Below are positions 45,063 through 53,674 of a stretch of DNA of 64,000 nt, in pieces. Numbering within the stretch: position 1 is the first letter of the stretch; the number at the start of each line of letters is the position of its first letter. Both the position numbers and the translations under genes were made by a program. The notes under the pieces were generated by a model. It was given only the letters and a program-made list of their open reading frames with translations. It was not told where the DNA came from and made no database searches. The stretch lies in contig CP170457.1 in the NCBI GenBank assembly GCA_047947135.1, positions 124,001-188,000 of the forward strand, read 5' to 3'. This stretch comes from Planctobacterium sp047947135 (GTDB lineage: Bacteria; Pseudomonadota; Gammaproteobacteria; Enterobacterales; Alteromonadaceae).

Positions 45063-46247
45063 TTAGTCTAAAATCTTAGCTACAACACCCGCACCTACTG
45101 TGCGGCCACCTTCACGGATAGCGAAGCGTAAACCTTCGTCCATCGCGATTGGGTTAATCAGCTCAACAACAAACTTCAGGTTGTCGCCTGGCATTACCAT
45201 TTCTACGCCTTCAGGAAGCTCTACTGCACCAGTTACGTCAGTGGTACGGAAGTAGAACTGTGGACGGTAACCTTTGAAGAATGGCGTGTGACGACCACCT
45301 TCATCTTTGCTCAGTACGTACACTTCTGCTTCGAACTTAGTGTGTGGGTTGATTGAACCTGGCTTCGCCAAGACTTGACCACGCTCAACTTCATCACGCT
45401 TAGTACCACGCAATAGAACACCTACGTTCTCACCTGCACGGCCTTCGTCAAGCAGCTTACGGAACATCTCTACACCAGTACAAGTCGTAGTAGTCGTTTC
45501 TTTGATACCAACGATTTCTACTTCTTCACCAACTTTAACGATACCTTGCTCTACACGACCTGTTACTACTGTACCACGGCCTGAGATGGAGAATACGTCT
45601 TCGATTGGCAGGATGAATGGCTTATCGATGTCACGCTCTGGCTCTGGGATGTAAGAATCCAACGCTTCGCCTAACTCAACAATTTTCTTTTCCCACTCTG
45701 CGTCGCCTTCCAGCGCCTTAAGTGCAGAACCTTGAATAACTGGCAAGTCGTCGCCTGGGAATTCATATTCTGAAAGCAACTCACGTACTTCCATTTCTAC
45801 CAGTTCCAACAACTCTTCGTCATCTACCATGTCACACTTGTTCATGAATACGATGATGTAAGGTACGCCAACCTGACGACCTAACAGGATGTGCTCACGT
45901 GTCTGTGGCATTGGGCCATCAGTCGCTGCTACTACCAGAATCGCTCCGTCCATCTGTGCCGCACCGGTGATCATGTTTTTAACATAGTCAGCGTGTCCTG
46001 GGCAGTCTACGTGTGCGTAGTGACGAGTAGGAGTATCATACTCTACGTGTGAAGTCGCGATCGTGATACCACGCTCACGCTCTTCTGGTGCATTATCGAT
46101 TTGATCGAATGCTTGTGCAGAACCACCGTAGGTCTTTGCCAATACAGTAGTAATCGCTGCTGTCAGAGTTGTTTTACCGTGGTCAACGTGGCCGATTGTA
46201 CCTACGTTTACGTGCGGTTTCGTACGTTCAAACTTTTCTTTTGCCAT
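45063..46247 (-). CDS. tufB: elongation factor Tu (tRNA-linked copy)
   Basis: 394 residues from the ATG at 46247; an in-frame start at 46271 would overlap the tRNA-processing spacer and is rejected. The protein is the same as that of tufA, with only silent base differences seen (for example GTACGTATAC versus GTACGTACAC). It is transcribed behind four tRNA genes, 61 bases after tRNA-Thr(GGT), as in the E. coli thrU-tyrU-glyT-thrT-tufB unit. Confidence 0.97.
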   Translation of the reverse strand: MAKEKFERTKPHVNVGTIGHVDHGKTTLTAAITTVLAKTYGGSAQAFDQIDNAPEERERGITIATSHVEYDTPTRHYAHVDCPGHADYVKNMITGAAQMDGAILVVAATDGPMPQTREHILLGRQVGVPYIIVFMNKCDMVDDEELLELVEMEVRELLSEYEFPGDDLPVIQGSALKALEGDAEWEKKIVELGEALDSYIPEPERDIDKPFILPIEDVFSISGRGTVVTGRVEQGIVKVGEEVEIVGIKETTTTTCTGVEMFRKLLDEGRAGENVGVLLRGTKRDEVERGQVLAKPGSINPHTKFEAEVYVLSKDEGGRHTPFFKGYRPQFYFRTTDVTGAVELPEGVEMVMPGDNLKFVVELINPIAMDEGLRFAIREGGRTVGAGVVAKILD

Positions 46248-46308
46248 GACATTATTCCCAAGGAAAGCCAATAGTTAATGTAATGGATAAGGACAGGAAA
46301 TAAGAAAG

Positions 46309-46384
46309 TGGTGCTGATAGGCAGATTTGAACTGCCGACCTCACCCTTACCAAGGGTGCGCTCTACCAACTGAGCTATATCAGC
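46309..46384 (-). tRNA. tRNA-Thr (GGT anticodon)
   Basis: 76 nt with encoded CCA; begins GCTGATATAGCTCAGTTGG; anticodon loop TTGGTAA between ACCC and GGGT. Last of the four tRNAs before tufB. Confidence 0.96.
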
Positions 46385-46386
46385 AC

Positions 46387-46462
<76 letters not shown>

Positions 46463-46624
46463 AAACCTGATTCTAGATAACTAGAATAACCTCATCCGTA
46501 TGTTTAGTCTAAGCACCAGTGTAGCAAACTCAGACAGCGCACAAGATATAATGTGCAAGACACTCTGGAGACAGCAGGTACCTACCAGCTAGCTCCGGTT
46601 ACCAGCTTACGCTCGTAACTAAAT

Positions 46625-46709
46625 TGGTGGAGGGGGCTGGATTCGAACCAGCGAAGGCGGAGCCGTCAGATTTACAGTCTGATCCCTTTGGCCACTCGGG
46701 AACCCCTCC
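46625..46709 (-). tRNA. tRNA-Tyr (GTA anticodon)
   Basis: 85 nt, class II with a long variable arm; begins GGAGGGGTTCCCGAGTGG; anticodon loop around GTA (CAGACTGTAAATCTG); encoded CCA. Confidence 0.96.
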
Positions 46710-46717
46710 AGGATTGA

Positions 46718-46793
<76 letters not shown>

Positions 46794-46813
46794 ACTGCAT
46801 CAAGTGGGTGCGC

Positions 46814-46842
46814 ATTCTATAGAAAGGTTTGGGGGTGTGCAA
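46814..46842 (-). promoter_or_regulatory. promoter of the tRNA(Thr,Tyr,Gly,Thr)-tufB operon
   Basis: Minus strand TTGCAC (46842-46837), 17-bp spacer, TAGAAT (46819-46814), then GCGCACCC, a G/C-rich discriminator typical of stable-RNA promoters. An A/T-rich tract lies upstream (around 46850-46880), a possible UP element. Confidence 0.78.
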
Positions 46843-46914
46843 TAGGTTATTTTCAAAAAAATGCTACAAATTTACTGTTTGCCTATTTTCGCAGCAAAAA
46901 CCGAATGATTTTTA

Positions 46915-47646
46915 TTAAATAAAGCGATTTAGGCCTTCAAAAACCAGTTTTTCCCTGAATTCGATGTTAGGAAACGCGCTCAAATTAATGCCTTTTGCAT
47001 GTCCGCCTGTTAAAAATATTTTTCCGTTTGCTGTAATTTTACGCAAATTTTCCTGAGCAATGTGCAACATGCCATATAAATTTGCTAAACATCCATGCGC
47101 AACACACGACTCCGTTGAATCACCAATCTCTAATTCAAGCGGAAATTTATCATCGTCAAACACATTAGCGGTACGATTAACCAAAGCCGACCGCATTGTT
47201 TTCACGCCAGGTGCAATCCATCCACCTAAGTGCTGTCTTGCCCCAGTGTTCTGCTGTGCACTTAAAAAATCAACCGTATTTGCCGTTCCATAGTCCACTA
47301 CAGCACAGGCATTGCCCGTTATCGACGCTGCAGCCAAAACAGCCAGCCAGCGGTCAACACCAAGAGACTGGTAATTCTGGTACGCGCATTGAACTCCAAA
47401 CGCCTCAGCCGAAGTAAGTAAGCGCTGACAATCTTTAACTTGATAACTGAGCGCTGAGATTAGCTTCCGCGCATCCTCATTGCTTTTTACGCTTGCTACA
47501 CGGACGTGCAAAATACCCTCAGTCGGTATTTCCTGTGCTGAGGTGACGACCTGCACATCTGACAGCCGGCCCTGATTGTCGGCCAAACAATATTTAATAC
47601 TGGTATTACCCTGATCGACTAACAGCCGGTTAAACTGACCTGACAC
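46915..47646 (-). CDS. coaX: type III pantothenate kinase
   Basis: 243 residues from a GTG at 47646. ASKHA-fold motifs: LLVDQGNTSIKYCL (phosphate loop), SLGVDRWLAVLAA (substrate-binding GxDR), VVDYGTANTVDFL and LTGGHAKGI. It makes 4'-phosphopantothenate in coenzyme A synthesis and replaces coaA, which stands at this place in enterobacteria. Its first 17 bases overlap the end of birA, so translation is coupled. Confidence 0.93.
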   Translation of the reverse strand: MSGQFNRLLVDQGNTSIKYCLADNQGRLSDVQVVTSAQEIPTEGILHVRVASVKSNEDARKLISALSYQVKDCQRLLTSAEAFGVQCAYQNYQSLGVDRWLAVLAAASITGNACAVVDYGTANTVDFLSAQQNTGARQHLGGWIAPGVKTMRSALVNRTANVFDDDKFPLELEIGDSTESCVAHGCLANLYGMLHIAQENLRKITANGKIFLTGGHAKGINLSAFPNIEFREKLVFEGLNRFI

Positions 47647-48610
47647 TCACTTCTCCTCCATGGAAATGCTGCAACTCTGGTGTGCCAGCATCGTTGATGC
47701 ACTCTATGATCAAGGCACCCGAATGATCGACCCCTTTAGCAACACCAACAAATTTATTCATACCCGAGGTTAAACAGACAGTTTTATTGGCAAAAGCATG
47801 TTTAGCTTCCCAAAGCGCCTTAAATTGACCAAACCCATCCCGTTCAAAGCAACCCAACGTTCGTCTTAATTTCTCTACTATCTTAGCCACAACCAAATTA
47901 CGGTCCACTTGCTCGTTTGCATGGCTGGTTAAATCAGTCCACGGCTGGTCGATTGTGGCAATGTCATCGGCCATCTTGAAATTGATGCCACACCCAACAA
48001 TCGCGGAACAGCTGCCGTCCGAATATCCTTCCGTTTCAATTAAAACTCCTGCAACTTTTTTATTCGCGATAAGTAGATCATTTGGCCACTTCACTTGGGC
48101 CCCGGTTATCCCAAGGTCATCGAGGGCTTCACAAAGTGCGACACCAATAGCTAAACTTAACCCTGACATTGCCTGGAAGCCATTTTCAAAATGCCAAACC
48201 ATGGACATATATATATTGGCACCAAATGGCGAATACCACTGCCGACCACGCCGACCACGCCCATCGGTTTGCGCTTCCGCAATGCAGACGTGCCCATTGG
48301 ACTTGAGCCTGATGTCTTCTTTGACAATATCATTGGTTGAGGAAACGATATTACAAACATCAAGCCCTCCTGCATGTGACCCAAGCATGCTGCTGATTTT
48401 GTCGTAACACAAAATATCGATTCCACTTGCCAGTTTATAGCCTCTGCCGGGGACGCTGAATATATCTAAACCAACTTGCTGTAATCCTTTGACGTGTTTC
48501 GATATCGCAGCACGACTCATTCCCAGTTCATCCCCCAACTCCTCTCCGGATAGAAATTCGTTGGCGGATAACAACTTTACAATTTCATTTTTTATATCTG
48601 TAGGTTTCAT
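47630..48610 (-). CDS. birA: biotin-protein ligase / biotin operon repressor
   Basis: 326 residues. N-terminal winged helix (LSGEELGDELGMSRAAISKH) marks it as the bifunctional, DNA-binding type. The catalytic loop GRGRRGRQWYSP binds biotinyl-AMP and KWPNDLLIANKKVAGVLIE carries the conserved lysine. A C-terminal SH3-like domain ends the protein. It shares 4 bases (ATGA) with the murB stop. Confidence 0.95.
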   Translation of the reverse strand: MKPTDIKNEIVKLLSANEFLSGEELGDELGMSRAAISKHVKGLQQVGLDIFSVPGRGYKLASGIDILCYDKISSMLGSHAGGLDVCNIVSSTNDIVKEDIRLKSNGHVCIAEAQTDGRGRRGRQWYSPFGANIYMSMVWHFENGFQAMSGLSLAIGVALCEALDDLGITGAQVKWPNDLLIANKKVAGVLIETEGYSDGSCSAIVGCGINFKMADDIATIDQPWTDLTSHANEQVDRNLVVAKIVEKLRRTLGCFERDGFGQFKALWEAKHAFANKTVCLTSGMNKFVGVAKGVDHSGALIIECINDAGTPELQHFHGGEVSVRSV

Positions 48611-49635
48611 AGCGATAGTTTTCCATGTGCCCCCATCAATGTAACCTCGTTTTCCAGACCAATGGAAAATTGAGCCTTGACGGCTTCAACAATTTGGCGT
48701 GCGAGATCAAGCAACTGCTCTCCCGTTCCATTACCCATATTTACCAAAACCAATGGCTGTTTAATATAGGAAGCAATAGCCCCTACTTGTTTGCCTTTAA
48801 ATCCACACTTATCGATACACCAGGCTGCCGGAACTTTGACCAAGTGACCGTCGACGGCATATCCAGGAATATCTGGATATTGTGATTGAAGGTTTTCAAA
48901 ATGTTGTTCCGTTATTATGGGGTTCTTAAAAAAGCTACCCGCGTTACCCAGTGCTTTGTAGTCCGGAAGTTTTGCCTGTCGCACCTGTACAACCGTGTCG
49001 AACACTTCCTTAGCAGAACAGTTTGGTGCCAGATGGTCGACACCTTTATAGCTTAGATTAGCTTGCCAGCGCTTGCTAAAGCGCATGCCAACTTGTGTTA
49101 TTAAAAGGTGCCTATTTTCAGGGTACTTAAAGATGCTATTTCTGTAACTAAATAGGCAATCGTCAACAGAGAGCCGCCTATGACAGTGATGTTTGAAATC
49201 GTAAACCTCGACAAACTGGCAAAACTCTTTAAATTCCGCACCGTAAGCACCAATGTTTTGAATAGGGGCGGCACCCACTGTACCAGGAATCAGAGCCAGG
49301 TTTTCCAAGCCAAAGATACCTTTACTTAACAGGCTTTCCACTAATTGATGCCATTGATGGCCAGCCCCGACTGAGACGTCAAAATATTCCTGATGTTCCT
49401 TTATGTTCACTTTGTCATGGGTATAACGTAGCAAGCTTCCAGCAAAGTCTTCAACAAACACTATATTGCTGCCCTCACCTAAAAACAGCGTGTCTTGTGA
49501 ATAATCAAATGCTGCAAGTCCTTCCACGCAGGAGATTTCCGACATCTTATTTGCGTGCACATCAAATTGAAAGCTATGGAAATTTTTCAGGTTAACCACG
49601 TTCACTCCATGGCGAAATTCATAATGCAGAGACAT
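48607..49635 (-). CDS. murB: UDP-N-acetylenolpyruvoylglucosamine reductase
   Basis: 342 residues, type I MurB. FAD-binding motifs: LFLGEGSNIVF and ALIPGTVGAAPIQNIGAYG. The catalytic segment is GNAGSFFKNP with the Ser proton donor. C-terminal LVLVNMGNGTGEQLL is typical of the gammaproteobacterial form. It reduces the enolpyruvyl group to lactyl in UDP-MurNAc synthesis. Operon murB-birA-coaX, overlapping throughout. Confidence 0.95.
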   Translation of the reverse strand: MSLHYEFRHGVNVVNLKNFHSFQFDVHANKMSEISCVEGLAAFDYSQDTLFLGEGSNIVFVEDFAGSLLRYTHDKVNIKEHQEYFDVSVGAGHQWHQLVESLLSKGIFGLENLALIPGTVGAAPIQNIGAYGAEFKEFCQFVEVYDFKHHCHRRLSVDDCLFSYRNSIFKYPENRHLLITQVGMRFSKRWQANLSYKGVDHLAPNCSAKEVFDTVVQVRQAKLPDYKALGNAGSFFKNPIITEQHFENLQSQYPDIPGYAVDGHLVKVPAAWCIDKCGFKGKQVGAIASYIKQPLVLVNMGNGTGEQLLDLARQIVEAVKAQFSIGLENEVTLMGAHGKLSL

Positions 49636-49696
49636 CTGATCTCCGTAAATAATTAGGGTAACATGTACCTTAAAATTGACTTAACAACTTTGGCAT

Positions 49697-50395
49697 ATGT
49701 TGATCAACAATTTACCAATAGAAAAACTAAAAAACGATTACCAAAACAATCATATTACGCGTGTGGAAAACTTGCTTACTGAAGCGAGCGCCGCAGAAAT
49801 AACCCGACACATTGCCACCAAAGTGCCATTTAAAAGTGCGTTCATGCGCAACGGTGAGGTGAAAACACTAAGCGCGGAAGAATTCCAGCGGTTACCTCAA
49901 GCAGAACAACAGTCCATACAAACTGAGGTGAATAATGGTGCAGCCAAAGGATTTGGATTTTTATATGGCACATATCGAATTGATGAGCAAACAGATAGCA
50001 AAGAACACCCTCTACTAGCGACATTGTATCAAGAATTAAACTCTGAGACGGTATTACAACAAATCAGAGAAATAACGGGAATATCGACAATCCGCGCTGC
50101 AAATGCACAGGTAACGCGTTATACACCCGGCCACTTTCTAACACGACACAATGACCTTAATTCGCACGAAGAACGACGCATTGCTTATGTGATCTCATTT
50201 TGCCCGACCTGGCACCCTGATTGGGGCGGGTTATTACAATTCTTCGAGCAAAATGGCACCCCAATGCAATCCTACACCCCTCAATTCAATACCATGATGT
50301 TGTTTGACGTAGTACATCCACACTCAGTGACCTACATAACACCATTCTGCCAACAGGCAAGATTATCAATTACAGGTTGGTTTAAAGAAAAATAA
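49697..50395 (+). CDS. 2-oxoglutarate/Fe(II)-dependent oxygenase (prolyl-hydroxylase-like)
   Basis: 232 residues. The double-stranded beta-helix carries the iron triad HxD...H (FLTRHNDLNSH; FDVVHPHSVTYI) and an Arg (ARLSITGW) for 2-oxoglutarate. N-terminal ~90 residues are helical. The relatives I recall are proline-hydroxylase-like enzymes acting on protein or free amino acids; the substrate is not predictable. It is divergent from murB with 61 bases between them. It could be a tailoring enzyme of the nearby polyketide cluster, but it is on the other strand and nothing links it directly. Confidence 0.82.
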   Translation: MLINNLPIEKLKNDYQNNHITRVENLLTEASAAEITRHIATKVPFKSAFMRNGEVKTLSAEEFQRLPQAEQQSIQTEVNNGAAKGFGFLYGTYRIDEQTDSKEHPLLATLYQELNSETVLQQIREITGISTIRAANAQVTRYTPGHFLTRHNDLNSHEERRIAYVISFCPTWHPDWGGLLQFFEQNGTPMQSYTPQFNTMMLFDVVHPHSVTYITPFCQQARLSITGWFKEK

Positions 50396-50449
50396 AACTT
50401 TTTTCCGTCATGGTTCGACTTGAGTAACAAATACAAAAGGAGTCGAACC

Positions 50450-50977
50450 ATGAAAAAAGTCATATTAACAGCCCTCTCATGTTTATCTTTCATTACGATA
50501 AGTCACGCTTCTGAGGCAAAAACATATCAAATCGCAGCGTACAAAAATTGTGAACTTGTTTTGGTTATTCCAATGAACGAAGAACAAAACAGAGCCTATT
50601 TGGAACTCAATAACGTAGAACAACGAATGGACTACGAAAAAGAGCCTTTACACATGTTTGAAGCTCAGATGGCAATATTGGGTGAACAAATGGAGGAAAT
50701 CACTTCTGGTGCTGTTATAGAAAACGGTGACTTAGTAACTATTAACAAAGCTCTGATGAAAGAACAAGAAGTCCTGGCTGAGCAAATGCAGGCGCTGGTA
50801 AAAGAGTACCAACCTGAATTCACTCGACTTGAAAAAATGGGACAAGATATTGGAAACGCAGCCGCTCAGTTTCAAACAAGTCTGCCTGCAGAGATACAAG
50901 ACGATGAATTTGATTTTGTGGATATACTTCCATTAAGCGAAATACCAAAAGATCGGTATTGCGGTTACAAAAACTAA
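50450..50977 (+). CDS. periplasmic protein of unknown function
   Basis: 175 residues from the ATG at 50450 with a strong AAAGGAG; an in-frame TTG at 50420 is ignored. Signal peptide MKKVILTALSCLSFITISHA. The mature part is acidic and helical, with a likely coiled coil at ~75-145 (many Glu, Gln, Met: LMKEQEVLAEQMQALVKEYQ) and one Cys pair-like arrangement (KNCELVLV at the start, RYCGYKN at the end) that could be a disulfide. I do not recognise the family. Confidence 0.7.
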   Translation: MKKVILTALSCLSFITISHASEAKTYQIAAYKNCELVLVIPMNEEQNRAYLELNNVEQRMDYEKEPLHMFEAQMAILGEQMEEITSGAVIENGDLVTINKALMKEQEVLAEQMQALVKEYQPEFTRLEKMGQDIGNAAAQFQTSLPAEIQDDEFDFVDILPLSEIPKDRYCGYKN

Positions 50978-51103
50978 TACCTATTAGCGATACACCTGAA
51001 TGTCAACGCCCGCGGGTTAATCCGTCCTATTGGTAATGTATTGACGCAGGCGTCCATTGAGTTTTCATTCATCCCACGCTCCCAAGATGGCTATGGAACT
51101 TCC

Positions 51104-51946
51104 TTAGCCAATCTCCTGTGAATACTCGTATTCGTGTGTGCATTGGTACTGAGCGCTGCGAAATTTGTTGACTAGACAATTGTCTCCTACCGGGTACAAC
51201 ACTTCCTGTTGTGACTGCATGGGGATGTAGGACATCATTTTGATGTTTGGAGGCACGGCAAAAGTATTGCTTTTCAGCGCCATGGCGACTTTGTGTTCCG
51301 TGCCAGGCAGAATTTGCCAAAAATTCCAACTACTGGGAATATCTTTGCGTTTGGGATCGAAACGAACCCGAATATCACCCAGAGAATTAATGATAAAACT
51401 GAATTCATTAAGTGGGATAGATAGACCCATACCACAAGCTTTGATATACGCTTCTTTTAGAGTCCATAAGTCAATAAAGCGGTCGTTTCTGGCGCTTGTC
51501 GATAGCTGTATCATCTGTTGGACTTCGGTTTCTGAAAAAAAGCTGCGTGCCACATCCTGGTGACTCCCCATTCTGTCGCTAGCTTCAACATCAATGCCGA
51601 TTTGCGGCAAATTGGAGATGGCAATGACAATCATATTCTTGCTATGAGATAGGTTAAAATACATTTCCTGACTGTTTTGCCTTGCACAAATATAAGGACG
51701 ACCATAAGGATTTTTATCGAAAATCCATTCAGATGGGGCAATTGCGGGCTGATATTTAGAAAGTATGGTCCTCAGAGCTGCACGGGTCACCAAAAACTGA
51801 TGGCGATCTTTTTCAAATCTGAAACGGCTCATCCTATCCCGTTCATCAGCTGCCAAAACCGACATATATTGCCGAATCAAGCGAGGCTCACAAACTTCTT
51901 TGTCTCTAGTAAACCAGAGATTAATAAAGTTGCTACCTGAATACAT
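51104..51946 (-). CDS. Sfp-type 4'-phosphopantetheinyl transferase
   Basis: 280 residues. Motifs of the Sfp family are present: FNLSHS, then IGIDVEA (Mg-binding Asp and Glu) and WTLKEAYIKACGMGL. It transfers phosphopantetheine from CoA to carrier-protein serines. It is on the same strand as the adjacent polyketide genes and would activate their three visible carrier domains. A 476-base gap separates it from the metallophosphoesterase, so it may have its own promoter. Confidence 0.92.
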   Translation of the reverse strand: MYSGSNFINLWFTRDKEVCEPRLIRQYMSVLAADERDRMSRFRFEKDRHQFLVTRAALRTILSKYQPAIAPSEWIFDKNPYGRPYICARQNSQEMYFNLSHSKNMIVIAISNLPQIGIDVEASDRMGSHQDVARSFFSETEVQQMIQLSTSARNDRFIDLWTLKEAYIKACGMGLSIPLNEFSFIINSLGDIRVRFDPKRKDIPSSWNFWQILPGTEHKVAMALKSNTFAVPPNIKMMSYIPMQSQQEVLYPVGDNCLVNKFRSAQYQCTHEYEYSQEIG

Positions 51947-52422
51947 TCTGATACTCCCGGAATGAAATCTGATACCACTTAGTCACATCAGACCAACATA
52001 CAACGACGCATTAAATAACCCATTAGCCAAAGTCCTCTAGACTTTAAGCCCCCGTATGGAACAATCTTTTTCTGCACAAAATGGTATGTGTCTCACTGTC
52101 GTATTCGCAAAACACAGCTGGAGGCAGGTTTACTAGCGCAATAGCACAGAAAGCCATCATGATTCGCTTTGCTTAGTAGGGTAAATTCGATATCGAATTA
52201 GTCATTTAAGTGAAAAGCTTGTAGCCTGTTGTCATCTTGTCGAACCAACTGCATCTAGAGTTCAACACTCACAATGGTGAAAAAAATTGTAACTAAGTAT
52301 ATTAATTTACTCTTATTGGGTAACTAATCAACCCTTACGGTAAAAAAAACTAGCAATTGTTACGTTTCCAACCGGCGCCTTATTTGAACTCGGAATAGCA
52401 TCAAAGAAGTGCAATTGAACAA
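51947..52422. other. A/T-rich gap between the phosphopantetheinyl transferase and the metallophosphoesterase
   Basis: No supported gene. Contains a perfect 16-bp palindrome AATTCGATATCGAATT at 52184-52199, and A/T runs near 52285-52350. GGCGCC dyads near 52373 and 52425 flank the metallophosphoesterase end. It probably carries the phosphopantetheinyl transferase promoter. Confidence 0.4.
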
Positions 52423-53202
52423 TCAGGCGCCTGGATTAGCTTCTCCATCTTCATAAACACACACCAGATCTCGTTTAGCAAAGACATTCTCACCCGGGTA
52501 ACCAAAGGCATTATTGACGTAACTGATACCGTTAATAGTGAGCGCGCGATTCACATGGCTGTGACCGTAAATATGAATATCCGGCTGTAACACTCGAAGT
52601 TGTTCCTCCAGCAATTCCGTGCCCAGCAATGGATAAATGGTGCGGTACTTTTGAGGAATATAGAAAGGCATCAGATCGATTCGCGGAAGGAAATGAGAAA
52701 AACTGATCACCGTTCTGGCTTGTGTTGCTAGCACGGCTGCGTTCATATTCAGAAAATGTGAATTTACCTGTTGCAGCGACATATTTCTCGGCCAGACGCA
52801 AGCGCGGTAATCCATCCACATATTTTTCACCTGAGGAGTCAGTTCACCAAAACTAAGGTCATACCAACTAAACAAAGGGACAATAGCGACATCATCCTGT
52901 TGCCACAACGTGGTTTGCACACCTTCTTCATTGGCAACCCTGCAGACCTCAGTAAACTTTACAATGGAATCTCTGGTACCGCAGCTCCTCACCCAAAGCT
53001 CATGGTTTCCAGGAACGTACAGAACGGTTTTGAACTTCTTTTGCAACGACTTAAAGCAGCGAACCAGAAGCGAGAACTTGTCTGATAAGTCTCCGGAGAG
53101 AATTAAAATATCAGAGGTAAAGTCCTGATCCGACAATTCCTCCAACCACTGCAGGTTTTGGTCATAATCAACGTGGACATCCGATACTGCAAATATTCGC
53201 AT
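52423..53202 (-). CDS. calcineurin-like metallophosphoesterase
   Basis: 259 residues with the full set of metal ligands: SDVHVDYD (DxH), SGDLSD (GD), VPGNHELW (GNHE), SFSHF and GHSHVNR (GHxH). Cytoplasmic (no signal). Its ATG overlaps the TAA of the thioesterase gene (TAATG), so the two are translationally coupled and it is the last gene of the polyketide run. Substrates of the family are phosphomonoesters or diesters; its job in the cluster (for example phosphopantetheine or product dephosphorylation) is open. Confidence 0.88.
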   Translation of the reverse strand: MRIFAVSDVHVDYDQNLQWLEELSDQDFTSDILILSGDLSDKFSLLVRCFKSLQKKFKTVLYVPGNHELWVRSCGTRDSIVKFTEVCRVANEEGVQTTLWQQDDVAIVPLFSWYDLSFGELTPQVKNMWMDYRACVWPRNMSLQQVNSHFLNMNAAVLATQARTVISFSHFLPRIDLMPFYIPQKYRTIYPLLGTELLEEQLRVLQPDIHIYGHSHVNRALTINGISYVNNAFGYPGENVFAKRDLVCVYEDGEANPGA

Positions 53203-53645
53203 TAGCGCGCCGATTCCGTCACGCCGGATGCAGTAACGTCGTTTTCAACTTTCACTATGGTGCCTTGTGCCGCAGCGACAAGTGACCTCTGCCCTTGACG
53301 TTCCACCGATAATCGACATTCGCAAACCGCTTGCCGCCAGGTATGCGATATTACTGACGCCGTCGCAATTAATCGCTCCCCTATTGCAGGAAAAAGATAA
53401 TTAATTTTGAATTCTGAGGTAACACAGTTACCGAGATAAGTGGCTCCCGCAAAAGTCAGACAATTATCCGCCATATAGCTGATCACCCCACCATGCACAA
53501 ACCCGTAACTTTGCTTGTAATCATATTTGATATTGAGAGACATTTCGGCTTTTCCGGGCGACAGTGTATCGAGCTCTGCCTCCATCATGCGGCTAAATGC
53601 CTGACTATTTAGAACTTCTCGACCTTTTTGTAAATAAATATCCAT
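53202..53645 (-). CDS. hotdog-fold thioesterase (PaaI-like)
   Basis: 147 residues. One hotdog domain: GFVHGGVISYMADNCLTFAG is the family's HGG motif and central helix, and SEFKINYLFPAIGERLIATA the dimer-forming strands. AAGGAAT precedes the ATG. It would hydrolyse an acyl-CoA or acyl-ACP; inside a trans-AT polyketide cluster it may release product or clear stalled chains. It is immediately downstream of the acyl hydrolase-like gene (29 bases). Confidence 0.85.
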   Translation of the reverse strand: MDIYLQKGREVLNSQAFSRMMEAELDTLSPGKAEMSLNIKYDYKQSYGFVHGGVISYMADNCLTFAGATYLGNCVTSEFKINYLFPAIGERLIATASVISHTWRQAVCECRLSVERQGQRSLVAAAQGTIVKVENDVTASGVTESAR

Positions 53646-53674
53646 AGCCCTATTCCTTTAACTGTTGCTCACTA

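Larger units (their letters stand above)
44962..46247 (-). repeat. tuf duplication, copy B (gene plus downstream terminator)
   Basis: Partner of 22340-23624. The upstream limit is the start codon itself (sequences 5' of ATG are unrelated). The downstream similarity runs through the terminator and into the TTTCGGTGGCC segment and the AAATCG...CGATTTT hairpin. Confidence 0.8.
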
